Below are positions 18,748 to 27,262 of a DNA stretch of 64,000 nt, one piece after another. The notes beneath the pieces are model-generated. The model made no database searches, was not told where the DNA came from, and saw nothing but the letters and a program-made list of their open reading frames with translations. The stretch comes from an uncultured Eubacteriales bacterium (GTDB taxonomy: Bacteria; Bacillota; Clostridia; Christensenellales; Aristaeellaceae): assembly GCA_902793325.1 (NCBI GenBank), contig CADBCY010000039.1, positions 1 to 64,000 on the forward strand. Direction: 5' to 3'. Both the position numbers and the translations under genes were made by a program. Position 1 is the first letter of the stretch; each line of letters begins with the position of its first letter.

Positions 18748-19824
18748 TCACGCTCCCAGTATTTCCTTAATCTTCGCGAGCAGCACGTCCATCTGTTCGG
18801 GCGTGCCGACGGTGATGCGGTTGTAGTCGGCGATGCGCGGCGCTTCGAAGTGGCGCACCAGCACGCCCCGCTGCTTGAGCGCCCGGTACAGCTCCCCGCC
18901 CCCGATGCGGTCCGAGCGGGCGAAGAGGAAGTTGGCGCTGCTGGGCAGCACCTCGAAGCCGAGCGCCTCCAGCGCCTGCTTCGCGCGCCCGCGGGTCTCG
19001 ATGATGCGGCGGCAGTTTTCCGTGTTCCAGGCGTCGTTTTGCAGCGCCGCCACGCCCGCCGCCAACGTCATGCGGTTGACGTTGTAGGGGTTGGTGGAGT
19101 ACTTGATGCGGTTCAGGTCGTCGATCAGCGTCTTCTGCGCGATGGCGAAGCCCAGCCGCGCGCCTGCCATGCTGCGGGACTTGGAGAAGGTCTGCACCAC
19201 CAGCAGGTTGTCGTATTCCCGCACCAGCGGCAGGCAGGATTCCGCGCCGAAGTCCACGTAGGCCTCGTCGATCAGCACCACGCGGTCGGGGTTCCACTTC
19301 AGAATGTACTCCACATCCTTGCGGGAGATGGCCAGGCCGGTGGGCGCGTTGGGGTTGGCGATGGCGATGAAGCCGTTCAGCCCCATGTAGTCGGCGGGGT
19401 CCAGCCTGAAGTCCGGCTTCAGCGGCACCTGCGTGTACTCCACGCCGTTCAGCTCCGCAAAGACCTTGTAGAAGCCGTAGCTGATGTCGGGGAAGAAGGC
19501 GCGCACGCCGTTCCCGGCGAAGGCCATGAACGCGAAGTTCAGGATGTCGTCGGAGCCGTTGGACACGTACACGTTCTCGCGCTTCACGCCGTAGCGCGCC
19601 GCCAGCGCGTCCCTGAGCTCCGCACACTCCGGGTCGGAGTAGAGCTGCAGCCGCCCGCCCGCGCCGTCGCCGCCCGCCTCCCGGGCCACGGCCTCGGCCA
19701 CGCCGGGCGCGGCGGGGTAGGGGCTTTCGTTGGTGTTCAGCTTCACGTACTGCATGTCCCGCGGCTGTTCGCCGGGGGTGTACACCTCAAACGCGGCGTA
19801 CCTTGGGTTCAGGTATCGGCTCAT
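18748..19824 (-). CDS. hisC: Histidinol-phosphate aminotransferase HisC
   Basis: A 358-residue PLP-dependent fold-type I aminotransferase that converts imidazole acetol phosphate to histidinol phosphate using glutamate. Visible are KLNTNESPYP at the N-terminus, ANPNAPTG near residue 165, the DEAYVDF PLP-contact segment, and the Schiff-base Lys in FSKSRSMAGARLGFA near residue 222. Its start overlaps the hisD stop by four bases. Length and motif order are normal. Confidence 0.96.
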   Translation of the reverse strand: MSRYLNPRYAAFEVYTPGEQPRDMQYVKLNTNESPYPAAPGVAEAVAREAGGDGAGGRLQLYSDPECAELRDALAARYGVKRENVYVSNGSDDILNFAFMAFAGNGVRAFFPDISYGFYKVFAELNGVEYTQVPLKPDFRLDPADYMGLNGFIAIANPNAPTGLAISRKDVEYILKWNPDRVVLIDEAYVDFGAESCLPLVREYDNLLVVQTFSKSRSMAGARLGFAIAQKTLIDDLNRIKYSTNPYNVNRMTLAAGVAALQNDAWNTENCRRIIETRGRAKQALEALGFEVLPSSANFLFARSDRIGGGELYRALKQRGVLVRHFEAPRIADYNRITVGTPEQMDVLLAKIKEILGA

Positions 19825-21104
19825 GGCTGATCCTCCTCAAACCGCGCCAGCGCGCTCCTGGCGTGGCCGGACAGGCCCTCCTTCTCGGCGAAGCGGGCGA
19901 TCTTGCCGGCCACGGCGCGCAGCGCGTCGCGGGTGAAGTAGGTGTACTGCGACTTCTTCACGAAGTCGTCCACGGACAGCGGGCTGTAGAAGCGCGCCGT
20001 GCCGCCGGTGGGCAGGGTGTGGTTGGGGCCGGCCAGGTAGTCGCCCAGCGCCTCGGGGCAGTTGCGGCCCATGAAGATGGATCCCGCGTGGCGCACCCTG
20101 TCGAGGTAGTCGAAGGGGTTGTCCACGCACAGCTCCAGGTGCTCCGGCGCGATGGCGTTGGCGATGTCGATGGCCCGGTCGAGGCTGTCCGCCACGATGA
20201 TCTTGCCGTTGACGTCGATGGAGGCCGACGCGATCTCCACGCGGGGGAGGAGCCGCACCTGCCGCTCGATCTCGTCCCGCACCGCCTCCGCCAGCGCCAT
20301 GCTGTCGGTCACCAGCACCGCGCTGGCCATGCGGTCGTGCTCGGCCTGGGACAGCATGTCCGCGGCCACGTAGCGGGGATTGCTCTGCCCGTCGGCCACG
20401 ATCAGGATCTCGCTCGGCCCGGCGATCATGTCGATGGCCACCCGGCCGAACACCTGCTTCTTGGCCTCGGCCACGAAGGCGTTGCCCGGCCCGACGATCT
20501 TGTCCACGGCGGGGATGCTCTCGGTGCCGTAGGCCAGCGCGGCCACAGCCTGCGCGCCGCCGACCTTGAACACGCGGGTCACGCCGGCGGCCTTCGCCGC
20601 GGCGAGTATGGCGGGGTTGACCTTGCCGTCCCGCCCCGGCGGGGTGGTGATGACGATTTCCGCGCACCCGGCGATCTTCGCGGGGATGGCGTCCATCAGC
20701 ACGGTGGAGGGGTAGGCCGCGGTACCGCCGGGCACGTACAGCCCCACGCGGTCCAGCGGGGTGATCTTCTGGCCCATCACCACGCCGTCCCCGCCGGTCA
20801 TGATGAAGCCCTGGCGCACCTGCTTTTCGTGGAAGGCGCGGATGTTCGCCGCGGCGGTCTCCAGCACCTCCAGGAATTCCGGCTCCACCCGCCACAGCGC
20901 TTCGTCGATCTCTTCCGGGGCGACCTCCAGGCGGTCCAGCTCCACGTGGTCGAACTTCGCGCAGTAGGCGCGCAGGGCCGCGTCGCCGTTGCTGCGCACG
21001 TCCTCGATGATGTCCCGCACCACGGCAGCCACGTCCACCTCGGGCACGGAGCGCGCGAAGATGGAATCGGTCGGGACCTCGCCGTACTTGAGTATCCTGA
21101 TCAT
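19821..21104 (-). CDS. hisD: Histidinol dehydrogenase HisD
   Basis: A 427-residue zinc enzyme that oxidises histidinol to histidine in two NAD-dependent steps. Recognisable blocks are [34 protein letters not shown], the family signature around [24 protein letters not shown], and EHLELCV. The ATG at 21104 has GGAGG ten bases upstream. It is separated from the hisG reading frame by 72 bases, the only sizeable gap in the operon. Confidence 0.97.
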   Translation of the reverse strand: MIRILKYGEVPTDSIFARSVPEVDVAAVVRDIIEDVRSNGDAALRAYCAKFDHVELDRLEVAPEEIDEALWRVEPEFLEVLETAAANIRAFHEKQVRQGFIMTGGDGVVMGQKITPLDRVGLYVPGGTAAYPSTVLMDAIPAKIAGCAEIVITTPPGRDGKVNPAILAAAKAAGVTRVFKVGGAQAVAALAYGTESIPAVDKIVGPGNAFVAEAKKQVFGRVAIDMIAGPSEILIVADGQSNPRYVAADMLSQAEHDRMASAVLVTDSMALAEAVRDEIERQVRLLPRVEIASASIDVNGKIIVADSLDRAIDIANAIAPEHLELCVDNPFDYLDRVRHAGSIFMGRNCPEALGDYLAGPNHTLPTGGTARFYSPLSVDDFVKKSQYTYFTRDALRAVAGKIARFAEKEGLSGHARSALARFEEDQP

Positions 21105-21176
21105 GATGGTACCCCTCCTGGCTGTTTGCCATTTGCCATTGATATCATGAGGTTCGGTCGCGGGCGGCCCGGCGGC

Positions 21177-21789
21177 TCACACGGGCACCTGCGCGCGCAG
21201 GCGGTCGCGCAGCGCCTCGATCTGCGCGGACTTGAAGCGGAAGGCGGCCTTGTTGGCGATGAGCCGCGCGCTGATGGGCACGATGGTCTCCTGCGGCTCC
21301 AGGTCGTTCTCCAGCAGCGTCTTGCCCGTCTCCACGATGTCCACGATCACGTCCGAGAGGCCGAGTATCGGCGCGATCTCGATGCTGCCGTTCAGGTGGA
21401 TGATGTCGATGTCCCGGCCGAGCCCGGCGTAGTAGGACCGCGCGATGCCGGTGAACTTGGTGGCCACCCGCAGCGTGCGCTCGGTGTTGTCGCGGAAGCC
21501 CTTCTTCGCGGCCACGGCCATGCGGCACTTGCCCACGTTCAGGTCCAGCAGCTCGTACACGTCCGGCGCGTACTCCAGCAGGATGTCCTTCCCGGCCACG
21601 CCCACGTCCGCCGCGCCGCGCTCCACGTAGATGGCCACGTCCGAGGGCTTCACCCAGAAGTAGCGCTTCGTTCTCGAAGATCAGCTTGCGGTTGTTCTCC
21701 AGGATGGAGGGGCACTCGTAGCCCGCCGCCGCGAACATGCCGTAGACCTTCTCGCCCAGGCGACCCTTGGGCAGCGCAATGTCAATCAT
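21177..21789 (-). pseudogene. hisG: ATP phosphoribosyltransferase HisG (short form), frameshifted
   Basis: The short-form catalytic subunit of the first committed step of histidine synthesis, about 204 codons if the frame is repaired. The N-terminal 35 or so residues (MIDIALPKGRLGEKVYGMF to KLIFENE) are in one frame. The rest (KRYFWVKPSDVAIYVERGA, DVGVAGKDILLEYAPDVYE, then IIHLNGSIEIAPILGLSD) is in the next. The switch falls at about 21663-21670 and corresponds to one extra base or two missing bases. Both halves are otherwise well conserved. The start overlaps the hisZ stop by eight bases. HisG-S needs HisZ, encoded immediately upstream. It is either a real lesion in an otherwise intact operon or a consensus error. 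Confidence 0.88.
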
Positions 21790-22891
21790 GGGTTTCAAGC
21801 AGCTCAATCCCCCTGTCCCTGAACCTGAGCAGTTGGCGGTACTTCAGCTTTTCCGGAACCGTGCGCCGGGCCAGCACGCTGCGCCCGGAATCGGCCAGCA
21901 TGCGCACAGCCTGCGTGAGCGCGAGCACGTCCGCGCCCTCGTCGTAGAGCACCACGGCGTCCACGTCGTAGGGCCGCGGCTCGTCGGGCAGGCGCTCCAG
22001 CAAGTCCAGGTACACCGCGAAGCCCACGGCGCGCGACCTGCGGCCCATGCGCTGCATCAGCTTGTCGTACTGGCCGCCGGACAGCACGCCGCTGGGCACG
22101 CCGTCCAGGTAGCCCCGGAACACGATGCCGTTGTAGTAGCGCATGTCGTTGACGATGGAGAAGTCGATCTCCACGCCCGCGCCGCCGCTGGCGGAGAGGA
22201 TGTCCGTCACCGCCTGCAGCTCGTCCAGCGCCGCCTTCGCCGCGCCCTCGCGGCACCAGGGCCTAAGCGCCGCGACGACCTCCGCCGGCGCGCCGTGCGC
22301 AGCGATCAGCGCGAGCACGCCGTCGATGTCCGCGTCCGGGCACAGCTTGCGCACGCCGTCGGCGTTCTTCTCGCCGATGCACCGCAGCACCTCCCGCCGG
22401 ACCTCGCCCTCCAGGCCGAGGCCGTCCAGCAGCGCCGCGATCACGCCCAGGTGCGAGAGCTCCAGCGCGTAGCTGCCGCCGATGGCCTCCAGGCTCCGGG
22501 CCGCCAGCAGGATGACCTCGCACAGCTCGTACAGCCCGATGTCGCCGATGCACTCGATGCCCGCCTGCATGATCTCCTTGAAGCTGCGCGTATTTCCGGA
22601 GACGCGGTACACGTTCTCCGAGTAGTGTACCTTGCGCACGCCGCCGGGCTGCTCGCGGGTGTTCTTGATGATGGACAGCGTCACGTCCGGCTTCAGCGCC
22701 ATGAGCCTGCCGTCGGTGTCGGTGAAGGTGATGACGCCGTCGGACACGAGGAAGTCCTTGTTCTTCACGTACAGGTCGTACTCCTCGAATTTGCTCATCT
22801 TGTAGGGGCGGTAGCCGTACCGCTCGTACATGGCGCGCAGCTCGAACACCGCGCGCTCCTCCCGCTTGAGGGGATATGCCATCGGATTCAT
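21782..22891 (-). CDS. hisZ: ATP phosphoribosyltransferase regulatory subunit HisZ
   Basis: A 369-residue paralogue of histidyl-tRNA synthetase that forms a hetero-octamer with short-form HisG and confers activity and histidine feedback. It keeps the class II synthetase fold (ALKPDVTLSIIKN, the YSENVYRVSG motif-2-like region, AGIECIGD, IVNDMRYYNGIVFRGYLDG, GGQYDKLMQRMG) but lacks the tRNA anticodon-binding domain. The ATG at 22891 follows GGAGG at five to six bases; an in-frame ATG at 22882 is less well placed. It is the first gene of the nine-gene his operon. Confidence 0.95.
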   Translation of the reverse strand: MNPMAYPLKREERAVFELRAMYERYGYRPYKMSKFEEYDLYVKNKDFLVSDGVITFTDTDGRLMALKPDVTLSIIKNTREQPGGVRKVHYSENVYRVSGNTRSFKEIMQAGIECIGDIGLYELCEVILLAARSLEAIGGSYALELSHLGVIAALLDGLGLEGEVRREVLRCIGEKNADGVRKLCPDADIDGVLALIAAHGAPAEVVAALRPWCREGAAKAALDELQAVTDILSASGGAGVEIDFSIVNDMRYYNGIVFRGYLDGVPSGVLSGGQYDKLMQRMGRRSRAVGFAVYLDLLERLPDEPRPYDVDAVVLYDEGADVLALTQAVRMLADSGRSVLARRTVPEKLKYRQLLRFRDRGIELLETHD

Positions 22892-22921
22892 GGTCGCCTC
22901 CGAAAGGTTTGATACACTATC

Positions 22922-22949
22922 ATATTACCACTTTAGCACAATAAATCAA
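22922..22949 (-). promoter_or_regulatory. Probable promoter of the his operon
   Basis: On the minus strand TTGATT (22949-22944) and TAATAT (22927-22922) with a 16-base spacer, about 30 bases before the hisZ start. No attenuator, T-box or leader peptide fits in the short leader. Confidence 0.6.
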
Positions 22950-22995
22950 GGAAGATCGTGTTAATTCGCCATGCCTGTTTACTTCATATAGGATT

Positions 22996-23067
22996 GTCGG
23001 CGCGCTGCGCAACTCGCTTCGCTCCCTTGCGCGCCGACCCAGCCAACCGCGCTTCGCGCCGGTTGCC
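22996..23067. other. Two adjacent GC-rich palindromes in the hisZ upstream gap
   Basis: A 10-bp stem GTCGGCGCGC (22996-23005) with GCGCGCCGAC (23029-23038), then a second imperfect stem around TTC (23045-23064). The rest of the 423-base gap holds the his promoter on one side and the promoter of the next gene on the other; I see no gene in it. Confidence 0.6.
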
Positions 23068-23255
23068 TAATCATTATACCAGACCATTGCTAAGAATAAA
23101 AGAACCGCCGCCGGGAAATTCGGGGGCGCTGTTCTTTGGGCGGCGCGCGGAACCGTCGCTGGCCCCGGCGCGGACCGCCGCGACGCCTGGAGATCGCGGG
23201 AAACGGGCGGGGAAGCGAGGCGGCGCTGCGGTCCAGAAAATGCGTTGCAGATCGG

Positions 23256-23284
23256 TTGACCTTTGGCCCGGTTAATGATATAAT
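23256..23284 (+). promoter_or_regulatory. Sigma-A promoter of the secreted PG-binding protein
   Basis: TTGACC (23256-23261) and TATAAT (23279-23284), 17-base spacer, 31 bases before the GTG start. Confidence 0.85.
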
Positions 23285-23314
23285 CTTGTTAACAAATAAA
23301 GGGAGGCCTGCACT

Positions 23315-23812
23315 GTGAGAAACACGAGATGGATTGCGGCTTTGCTGCTGGCGGTGTTGCTGGCGCTGATGCCCTGCGCGCTTGCGGAGGGAACCCCGTC
23401 GGAGGCGGCGGAAGCGGAAGCCTATGCCGCGCTGCTGCCGGGCGACACCGGGGACGCGGTGGTGGCGCTGCAGCAGCGGCTGATCGAGCTGGGGTACCTG
23501 GAGGGCGAGCCCAGCGGCGAGCTGGACGACGACACGGCGGTGGCGCTGGCGCTGTTCCAGGCGGACGAGGGCCTGGAGCCCGACGGCGAGGCGACGGCGG
23601 AGACCCAGGAAGCGCTGTTCGCGGGGGCGGCGGTCGAAGGCGAGCTGACCGTGGACAACGCGCCGTACATCGCCAACAAGAACACCAAGAAGTTTCACAT
23701 AGCCGATTGCCCGTCCGTCAAGGAGATGAAGGATTCCAACAAGGTGCCCTTCGCCACCAAGGACGAGGCCCTGGAGGAGGGCTACAAGCCCTGCAAGCGC
23801 TGCAATCCGTAG
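23315..23812 (+). CDS. Secreted protein with peptidoglycan-binding and Ada-like Cys domains
   Basis: 165 residues. A signal peptide (residues 1-25, ending PCALAEG) is followed by a PG_binding_1 domain (about 43-108, [21 protein letters not shown] and [15 protein letters not shown]) and a small C-terminal domain (about 118-165). The latter carries [16 protein letters not shown] and [10 protein letters not shown], the Cys/His arrangement of the Ada-type metal-binding fold often fused to secreted nucleases. Here no nuclease is present. It is probably a wall-attached protein that binds zinc; its function is unknown. The GTG start follows GGGAGG. It has its own promoter and stands 52 bases before the FGGY kinase gene. 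Confidence 0.82.
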   Translation: MRNTRWIAALLLAVLLALMPCALAEGTPSEAAEAEAYAALLPGDTGDAVVALQQRLIELGYLEGEPSGELDDDTAVALALFQADEGLEPDGEATAETQEALFAGAAVEGELTVDNAPYIANKNTKKFHIADCPSVKEMKDSNKVPFATKDEALEEGYKPCKRCNP

Positions 23813-23864
23813 GACGACCGGGCGAGCAGCCACCGACATATCATACGCAGAGGAGGAGTATCTC

Positions 23865-25469
23865 ATGGGAATGAACGAGAGTCGCGCCGTCATCGAGCGC
23901 GGAGCAGCCAGGCTGGGCGTTGAGTTCGGCTCCACGCGCATCAAGGCCGTGCTGATCGACGAGGCGGGCCTGCCCATCGCGCAGGGCGCCCACGACTGGG
24001 AGAACCGGCTGGTGAACGGCGTCTGGACCTACGACATGAAGGACGTGTGGGAGGGGCTCCAGGACAGCTACGCCAGGCTCGTCGAGGACGTGAAGGCGCA
24101 GTACGGCGTGGGCATCACGAAGCTGGCCGCCATCGGCATCAGCGCCATGATGCACGGCTACATCCCGGTGAGCGCGGAGGGCGAGCAGCTGGCGGCCTTC
24201 CGCACCTGGCGCAACACCATCACCGGCGAGGCCGCGGGCATACTGACCGGGAAGCTGGACTTCAACATTCCCCAGCGCTGGAGCGTGGCGCACCTCTACC
24301 AGGCCATGCTGAACGGCGAGGAGCACGTGCCGCAGATCGCCTTCCTGACCACGCTGGCGGGCTACGTGCACTGGAAGCTGACCGGCGAGAAGGTCATCGG
24401 CATCGGCGACGGCTCCGGCATGTTCCCCATTGACAGCGAGGTCAACGACTACGACGCCGCGAAGCTGGCGGTATTCGACGCGCTGGCGGCGGAGAAGGGC
24501 TTCCCGCGCAAGCTGAAGGACATCCTGCCCCGGGTGCTGCTCGCGGGCGAGGAGGCCGGCAGGCTCACCGCCGAGGGCGCGAAGCTGCTGGATCCCAGCG
24601 GCGCGCTGCAGGCCGGCATCCCGCTGTGCCCGCCCGAGGGCGACGCCGGCACCGGCATGGTCGCCACCAACAGCGTGGCCAAGCGCACCGGCAACGTGAG
24701 CGCGGGCACCTCGGTGTTCGCCATGATCGTGCTGGAGAAGGCGCTCAAGAAGGTGCACGAGGAGATCGACATGGTGACCACGCCCTCCGGCGCGCCGGTG
24801 GCCATGGTGCACTGCAACAACTGCACCAGCGACCTGAACGCCTGGGTGAAGCTGTTCGGCGAGTTCGCCGAGGCCGCGGGCATGAAGCTGAGCGCAGACC
24901 AGCTCTTCGGCACGCTGTACCGCAAGGCCATGGAGGCGGATGCCGACGTGGGCGGCCTGCTGGCCTACAACTACTTCTCCGGCGAGCACGTGACCGGCTT
25001 CAACGAGGGCCGTCCGCTGTTCGTGCGCACCCCCGACGGCCGCTTCAGCCTGGCCAACTTCATGCGCACGCACCTGAACGCCGCGCTGGCGAGCCTGAAG
25101 CTGGGCGCGAACATCCTGCTGAAGGACGAGGGCGTGCAGGTGGACAAGATCATGGGCCACGGCGGCCTGTTCAAGACCAAGGGCGTGGGCCAGCCGATCC
25201 TGGCCGCAGCGCTGAACACCCCCGTCTCCGTGATGGAGACCGCGGGCGAGGGCGGCGCATGGGGCATCGCGCTGCTGGCGGGCTTCATGGTGGACCGGGC
25301 CGAGGGCCAGGCGCTGGAGGATTACCTCGACCGGAAGATCTTCGCGGGCATGAAGAGCGAGACCGTCGCGCCCAATCCCGCCGACGTGGAGGCGTTCGAC
25401 CTCTTCGCCAGGCGCTTTGCCGCCGGCCTGCCCATCGAGCGCGCCGCGGTGGAGAACCTCAAGCTGTAA
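23865..25469 (+). CDS. FGGY-family carbohydrate kinase
   Basis: A 534-residue two-domain sugar kinase of the FGGY family (ribulokinase/xylulokinase-like), which phosphorylates a pentose or related sugar with ATP in the cytoplasm. The phosphate-1 loop region [16 protein letters not shown] lies at about 17-32. The central [17 protein letters not shown] is the phosphate-2/adenosine region near 280, and [19 protein letters not shown] near 430 is the C-terminal FGGY signature region. The ATG at 23865 follows GAGGAGGAG. Unlike most such kinases it has no isomerase, epimerase or sugar transporter beside it, so the substrate cannot be assigned. It ends at a hairpin terminator. Confidence 0.9.
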   Translation: MGMNESRAVIERGAARLGVEFGSTRIKAVLIDEAGLPIAQGAHDWENRLVNGVWTYDMKDVWEGLQDSYARLVEDVKAQYGVGITKLAAIGISAMMHGYIPVSAEGEQLAAFRTWRNTITGEAAGILTGKLDFNIPQRWSVAHLYQAMLNGEEHVPQIAFLTTLAGYVHWKLTGEKVIGIGDGSGMFPIDSEVNDYDAAKLAVFDALAAEKGFPRKLKDILPRVLLAGEEAGRLTAEGAKLLDPSGALQAGIPLCPPEGDAGTGMVATNSVAKRTGNVSAGTSVFAMIVLEKALKKVHEEIDMVTTPSGAPVAMVHCNNCTSDLNAWVKLFGEFAEAAGMKLSADQLFGTLYRKAMEADADVGGLLAYNYFSGEHVTGFNEGRPLFVRTPDGRFSLANFMRTHLNAALASLKLGANILLKDEGVQVDKIMGHGGLFKTKGVGQPILAAALNTPVSVMETAGEGGAWGIALLAGFMVDRAEGQALEDYLDRKIFAGMKSETVAPNPADVEAFDLFARRFAAGLPIERAAVENLKL

Positions 25470-25484
25470 CCCCCGAAACACGCA

Positions 25485-25523
25485 AGGCGCCGACCATCAT
25501 GCGATGGGCGGCGCCTGTATATT
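25485..25523 (+). terminator. Terminator of the FGGY kinase gene
   Basis: Arms 25485-25492 and 25509-25516 plus an inner 5-bp stem CCATC/GATGG around ATGC, followed by GTATATTT, 16 bases after the stop. Confidence 0.75.
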
Positions 25524-25570
25524 TGCCCTCCCGCAGATGCGGGTCGGCGCCTGTATATTTGCCCTCCCGC
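25509..25570 (+). repeat. 26-bp direct repeat, duplicated terminator half
   Basis: The right arm and tail of the kinase terminator (25509-25534) recurs at 25545-25570, identical over 26 bases at a period of 36. The second copy has lost the matching left arm, so only the first can fold fully. Confidence 0.85.
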
Positions 25571-25601
25571 GGTTCCATACTTATCGCAGGAGGGATGCAA
25601 T

Positions 25602-26291
25602 ATGAAACATAGGTACGAAGCGTGGGCGCGGGCGGCGACGGCGTTTTCGCGGCGCGTCCGGGGATACCTGGCGGACCGGGCGGGCCTCGTTCGCCTGGCG
25701 CGGGGCGCGGCGCTTCTGGCGCTGGTGGTCGCGCTCGGCACGGCGTCCGTGACCGCGCGGCGGCGGCTCGTCCGCGAGGGACGGGCGCAGGAGACCGGGG
25801 CCGCGGCCGTGGCGGGAGCCGTCCGCCCGGCGGAAGCGCCCGCCGCGCCCTCCCCCGAGCCGGAGGAGCCCCGCTGGATGTGGCCGGTGGAGGGGGAGAT
25901 CCTGGGCGCCTACGCGCCGGAGGAGCTGGCGTGGTCCCAGACGCTGGGCCAGTGGCAGACCCACCCTGCGCTGGACATCGCGGCCGCGCCCGGCGAGGCG
26001 GTGTACGCCTGCGCCGACGGCACCGTGCTCGACGCCTACAGCGACCGGCTGTGGGGCAACGTGATCGTGATCGACCACGGCGACGGCTGGCGCTCCACCT
26101 ACGCCAACCTGAACACGCTGAACCTGGTCCGGCCGGGCGAGGCGGTGGTAAAGGGCGACGTGATCAGCGCCGTCGGGCGCTCCGCCGCCTGCGAGTCGGA
26201 CATGGACTGGCATTTGCACTTCATGCTCGAAAGGGACGGCGCGCCGGCGGATTTCGCGGCGCTGACGGAGCCGGGCGCTACGCCCCGATGA
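25602..26291 (+). CDS. SpoIIQ-like membrane-anchored M23 peptidase
   Basis: 229 residues. A basic N-terminus, one transmembrane helix (about 33-50, GAALLALVVALGTASV), a Pro/Ala/Glu linker (75-95) and an M23/LytM domain (about 95-220). The zinc ligands appear intact: HPALDIA supplies His and Asp near 125, and DWHLHF the HxH near 205. The single-helix-plus-LytM architecture resembles SpoIIQ, the forespore half of the engulfment channel, but M23 proteins of this shape also act in cell-wall turnover. The RBS is GGAGGG. Its 3' end overlaps the convergent miaA by 14 bases. Confidence 0.75.
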   Translation: MKHRYEAWARAATAFSRRVRGYLADRAGLVRLARGAALLALVVALGTASVTARRRLVREGRAQETGAAAVAGAVRPAEAPAAPSPEPEEPRWMWPVEGEILGAYAPEELAWSQTLGQWQTHPALDIAAAPGEAVYACADGTVLDAYSDRLWGNVIVIDHGDGWRSTYANLNTLNLVRPGEAVVKGDVISAVGRSAACESDMDWHLHFMLERDGAPADFAALTEPGATPR

Positions 26292-27174
26292 AGCGGTCGA
26301 TCGCCTCGCAGGCGCGGGCGACGGGGTCGGCGGACATGTCCAGCCAGAGGATGTCCCCGTCCCGGCGGAACCAGGTCATCTGCCGCTTGGCGAACTTCTT
26401 GATGGCGTTGCCCAACTGCTCCAGCATCTCCGCCCGCGAGGCGTATTCCCCGGCGAGGTACTGCGCGATGAAGCGGTACTCCAGGCCCAGCTTGTACAGG
26501 AATTCGCGGCTGACCCCGGCGTCGAGCAGGCCCTGCACCTCCTCGATCATGCCCGCGCGCAGGCGGCGCTCCAGGCGCTCGTCGATGCGCGCCTTCAGCG
26601 TCTCGCGGTCCCAGGTCACGCCCAGCTTCAGGCAGTCGTAGCGCGGCTCGCTGCGGGGCACGTGGTCGTCCCCGGCGTGCAGCTTTTCCAGCAGGCGCAT
26701 CACGCGGTTGCGGTTGTTGCGCTCCACTTCAATGTCCGGCACGGCCCGCAGCAGCATTTCGTAGAGCTGCGGCGTCTCGAAGGTCTCCAGGTACTCGCGG
26801 TAGGCGAGGTCCGGCGCGGCGTCGCTCATCACGTAGCCTTCGGTGACCGAGGCCACGTACAGCCCCGTGCCGCCCACCAGGAACGGCAGCCGTCCGCGGG
26901 CGAGGATGCCGTCGATGGCGGCGTAGGCCAGGCGCTGGAAGTCGTGCATGGAGAAGAAGTCGCCCGGGTCGCACACGTCGATCAGGTGGTGGGGGACGCC
27001 CTTCGTCTCCTCCGGGGCGATCTTGCCGCTGCCGAGGTCGAGCCCGCGAAAGACCTGCCGGGAATCGGCGGAGACGATCTCCCCGCCGTAGTGCGACGCC
27101 AGCTCCACGCCCAGCCCGCTCTTGCCGGAGGCGTTGGTGCCCACCACGGCGACCAGCTTCGGGAATTCGCTCAT
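26278..27174 (-). CDS. miaA: tRNA dimethylallyltransferase MiaA
   Basis: A 298-residue P-loop enzyme that adds a dimethylallyl group to N6 of A37 in tRNAs reading UNN codons. The Walker-type VGTNASGKSGLGVEL is at residues 9-24. The substrate loop SADSRQVFRGLDLGSGK lies near 36-52, VGGTGLYVASVT near 98, and the C-terminal KKFAKRQMTWFRRD near 265. The P-loop reads G-T-N-A-S-G-K-S where GPTASGKS is usual, and the start of the substrate loop is slightly unusual. It lies 88 bases downstream of glnN, behind the glnN terminator. Confidence 0.9.
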   Translation of the reverse strand: MSEFPKLVAVVGTNASGKSGLGVELASHYGGEIVSADSRQVFRGLDLGSGKIAPEETKGVPHHLIDVCDPGDFFSMHDFQRLAYAAIDGILARGRLPFLVGGTGLYVASVTEGYVMSDAAPDLAYREYLETFETPQLYEMLLRAVPDIEVERNNRNRVMRLLEKLHAGDDHVPRSEPRYDCLKLGVTWDRETLKARIDERLERRLRAGMIEEVQGLLDAGVSREFLYKLGLEYRFIAQYLAGEYASRAEMLEQLGNAIKKFAKRQMTWFRRDGDILWLDMSADPVARACEAIDRFIGA

Positions 27175-27210
27175 CGGTAATCCTCCCTGCGAATGGGTTT
27201 GTCGTTGCGG

Positions 27211-27238
27211 AAAATCCCCGGCGACGGAGCGGCCGGGG
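27211..27238 (-). terminator. Terminator of glnN
   Basis: A 7-bp stem (27216-27222 with 27232-27238), followed on the minus strand by ATTTTC, 24 bases beyond the glnN stop. Confidence 0.75.
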
Positions 27239-27262
27239 ACGGATCGGGACGTGTGCGGCCCG

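Noticed and set aside
22892-22950. A his leader peptide or T-box attenuator before hisZ
   Set aside because: The leader is about 25 bases, too short, with no run of His codons and no terminator stem.
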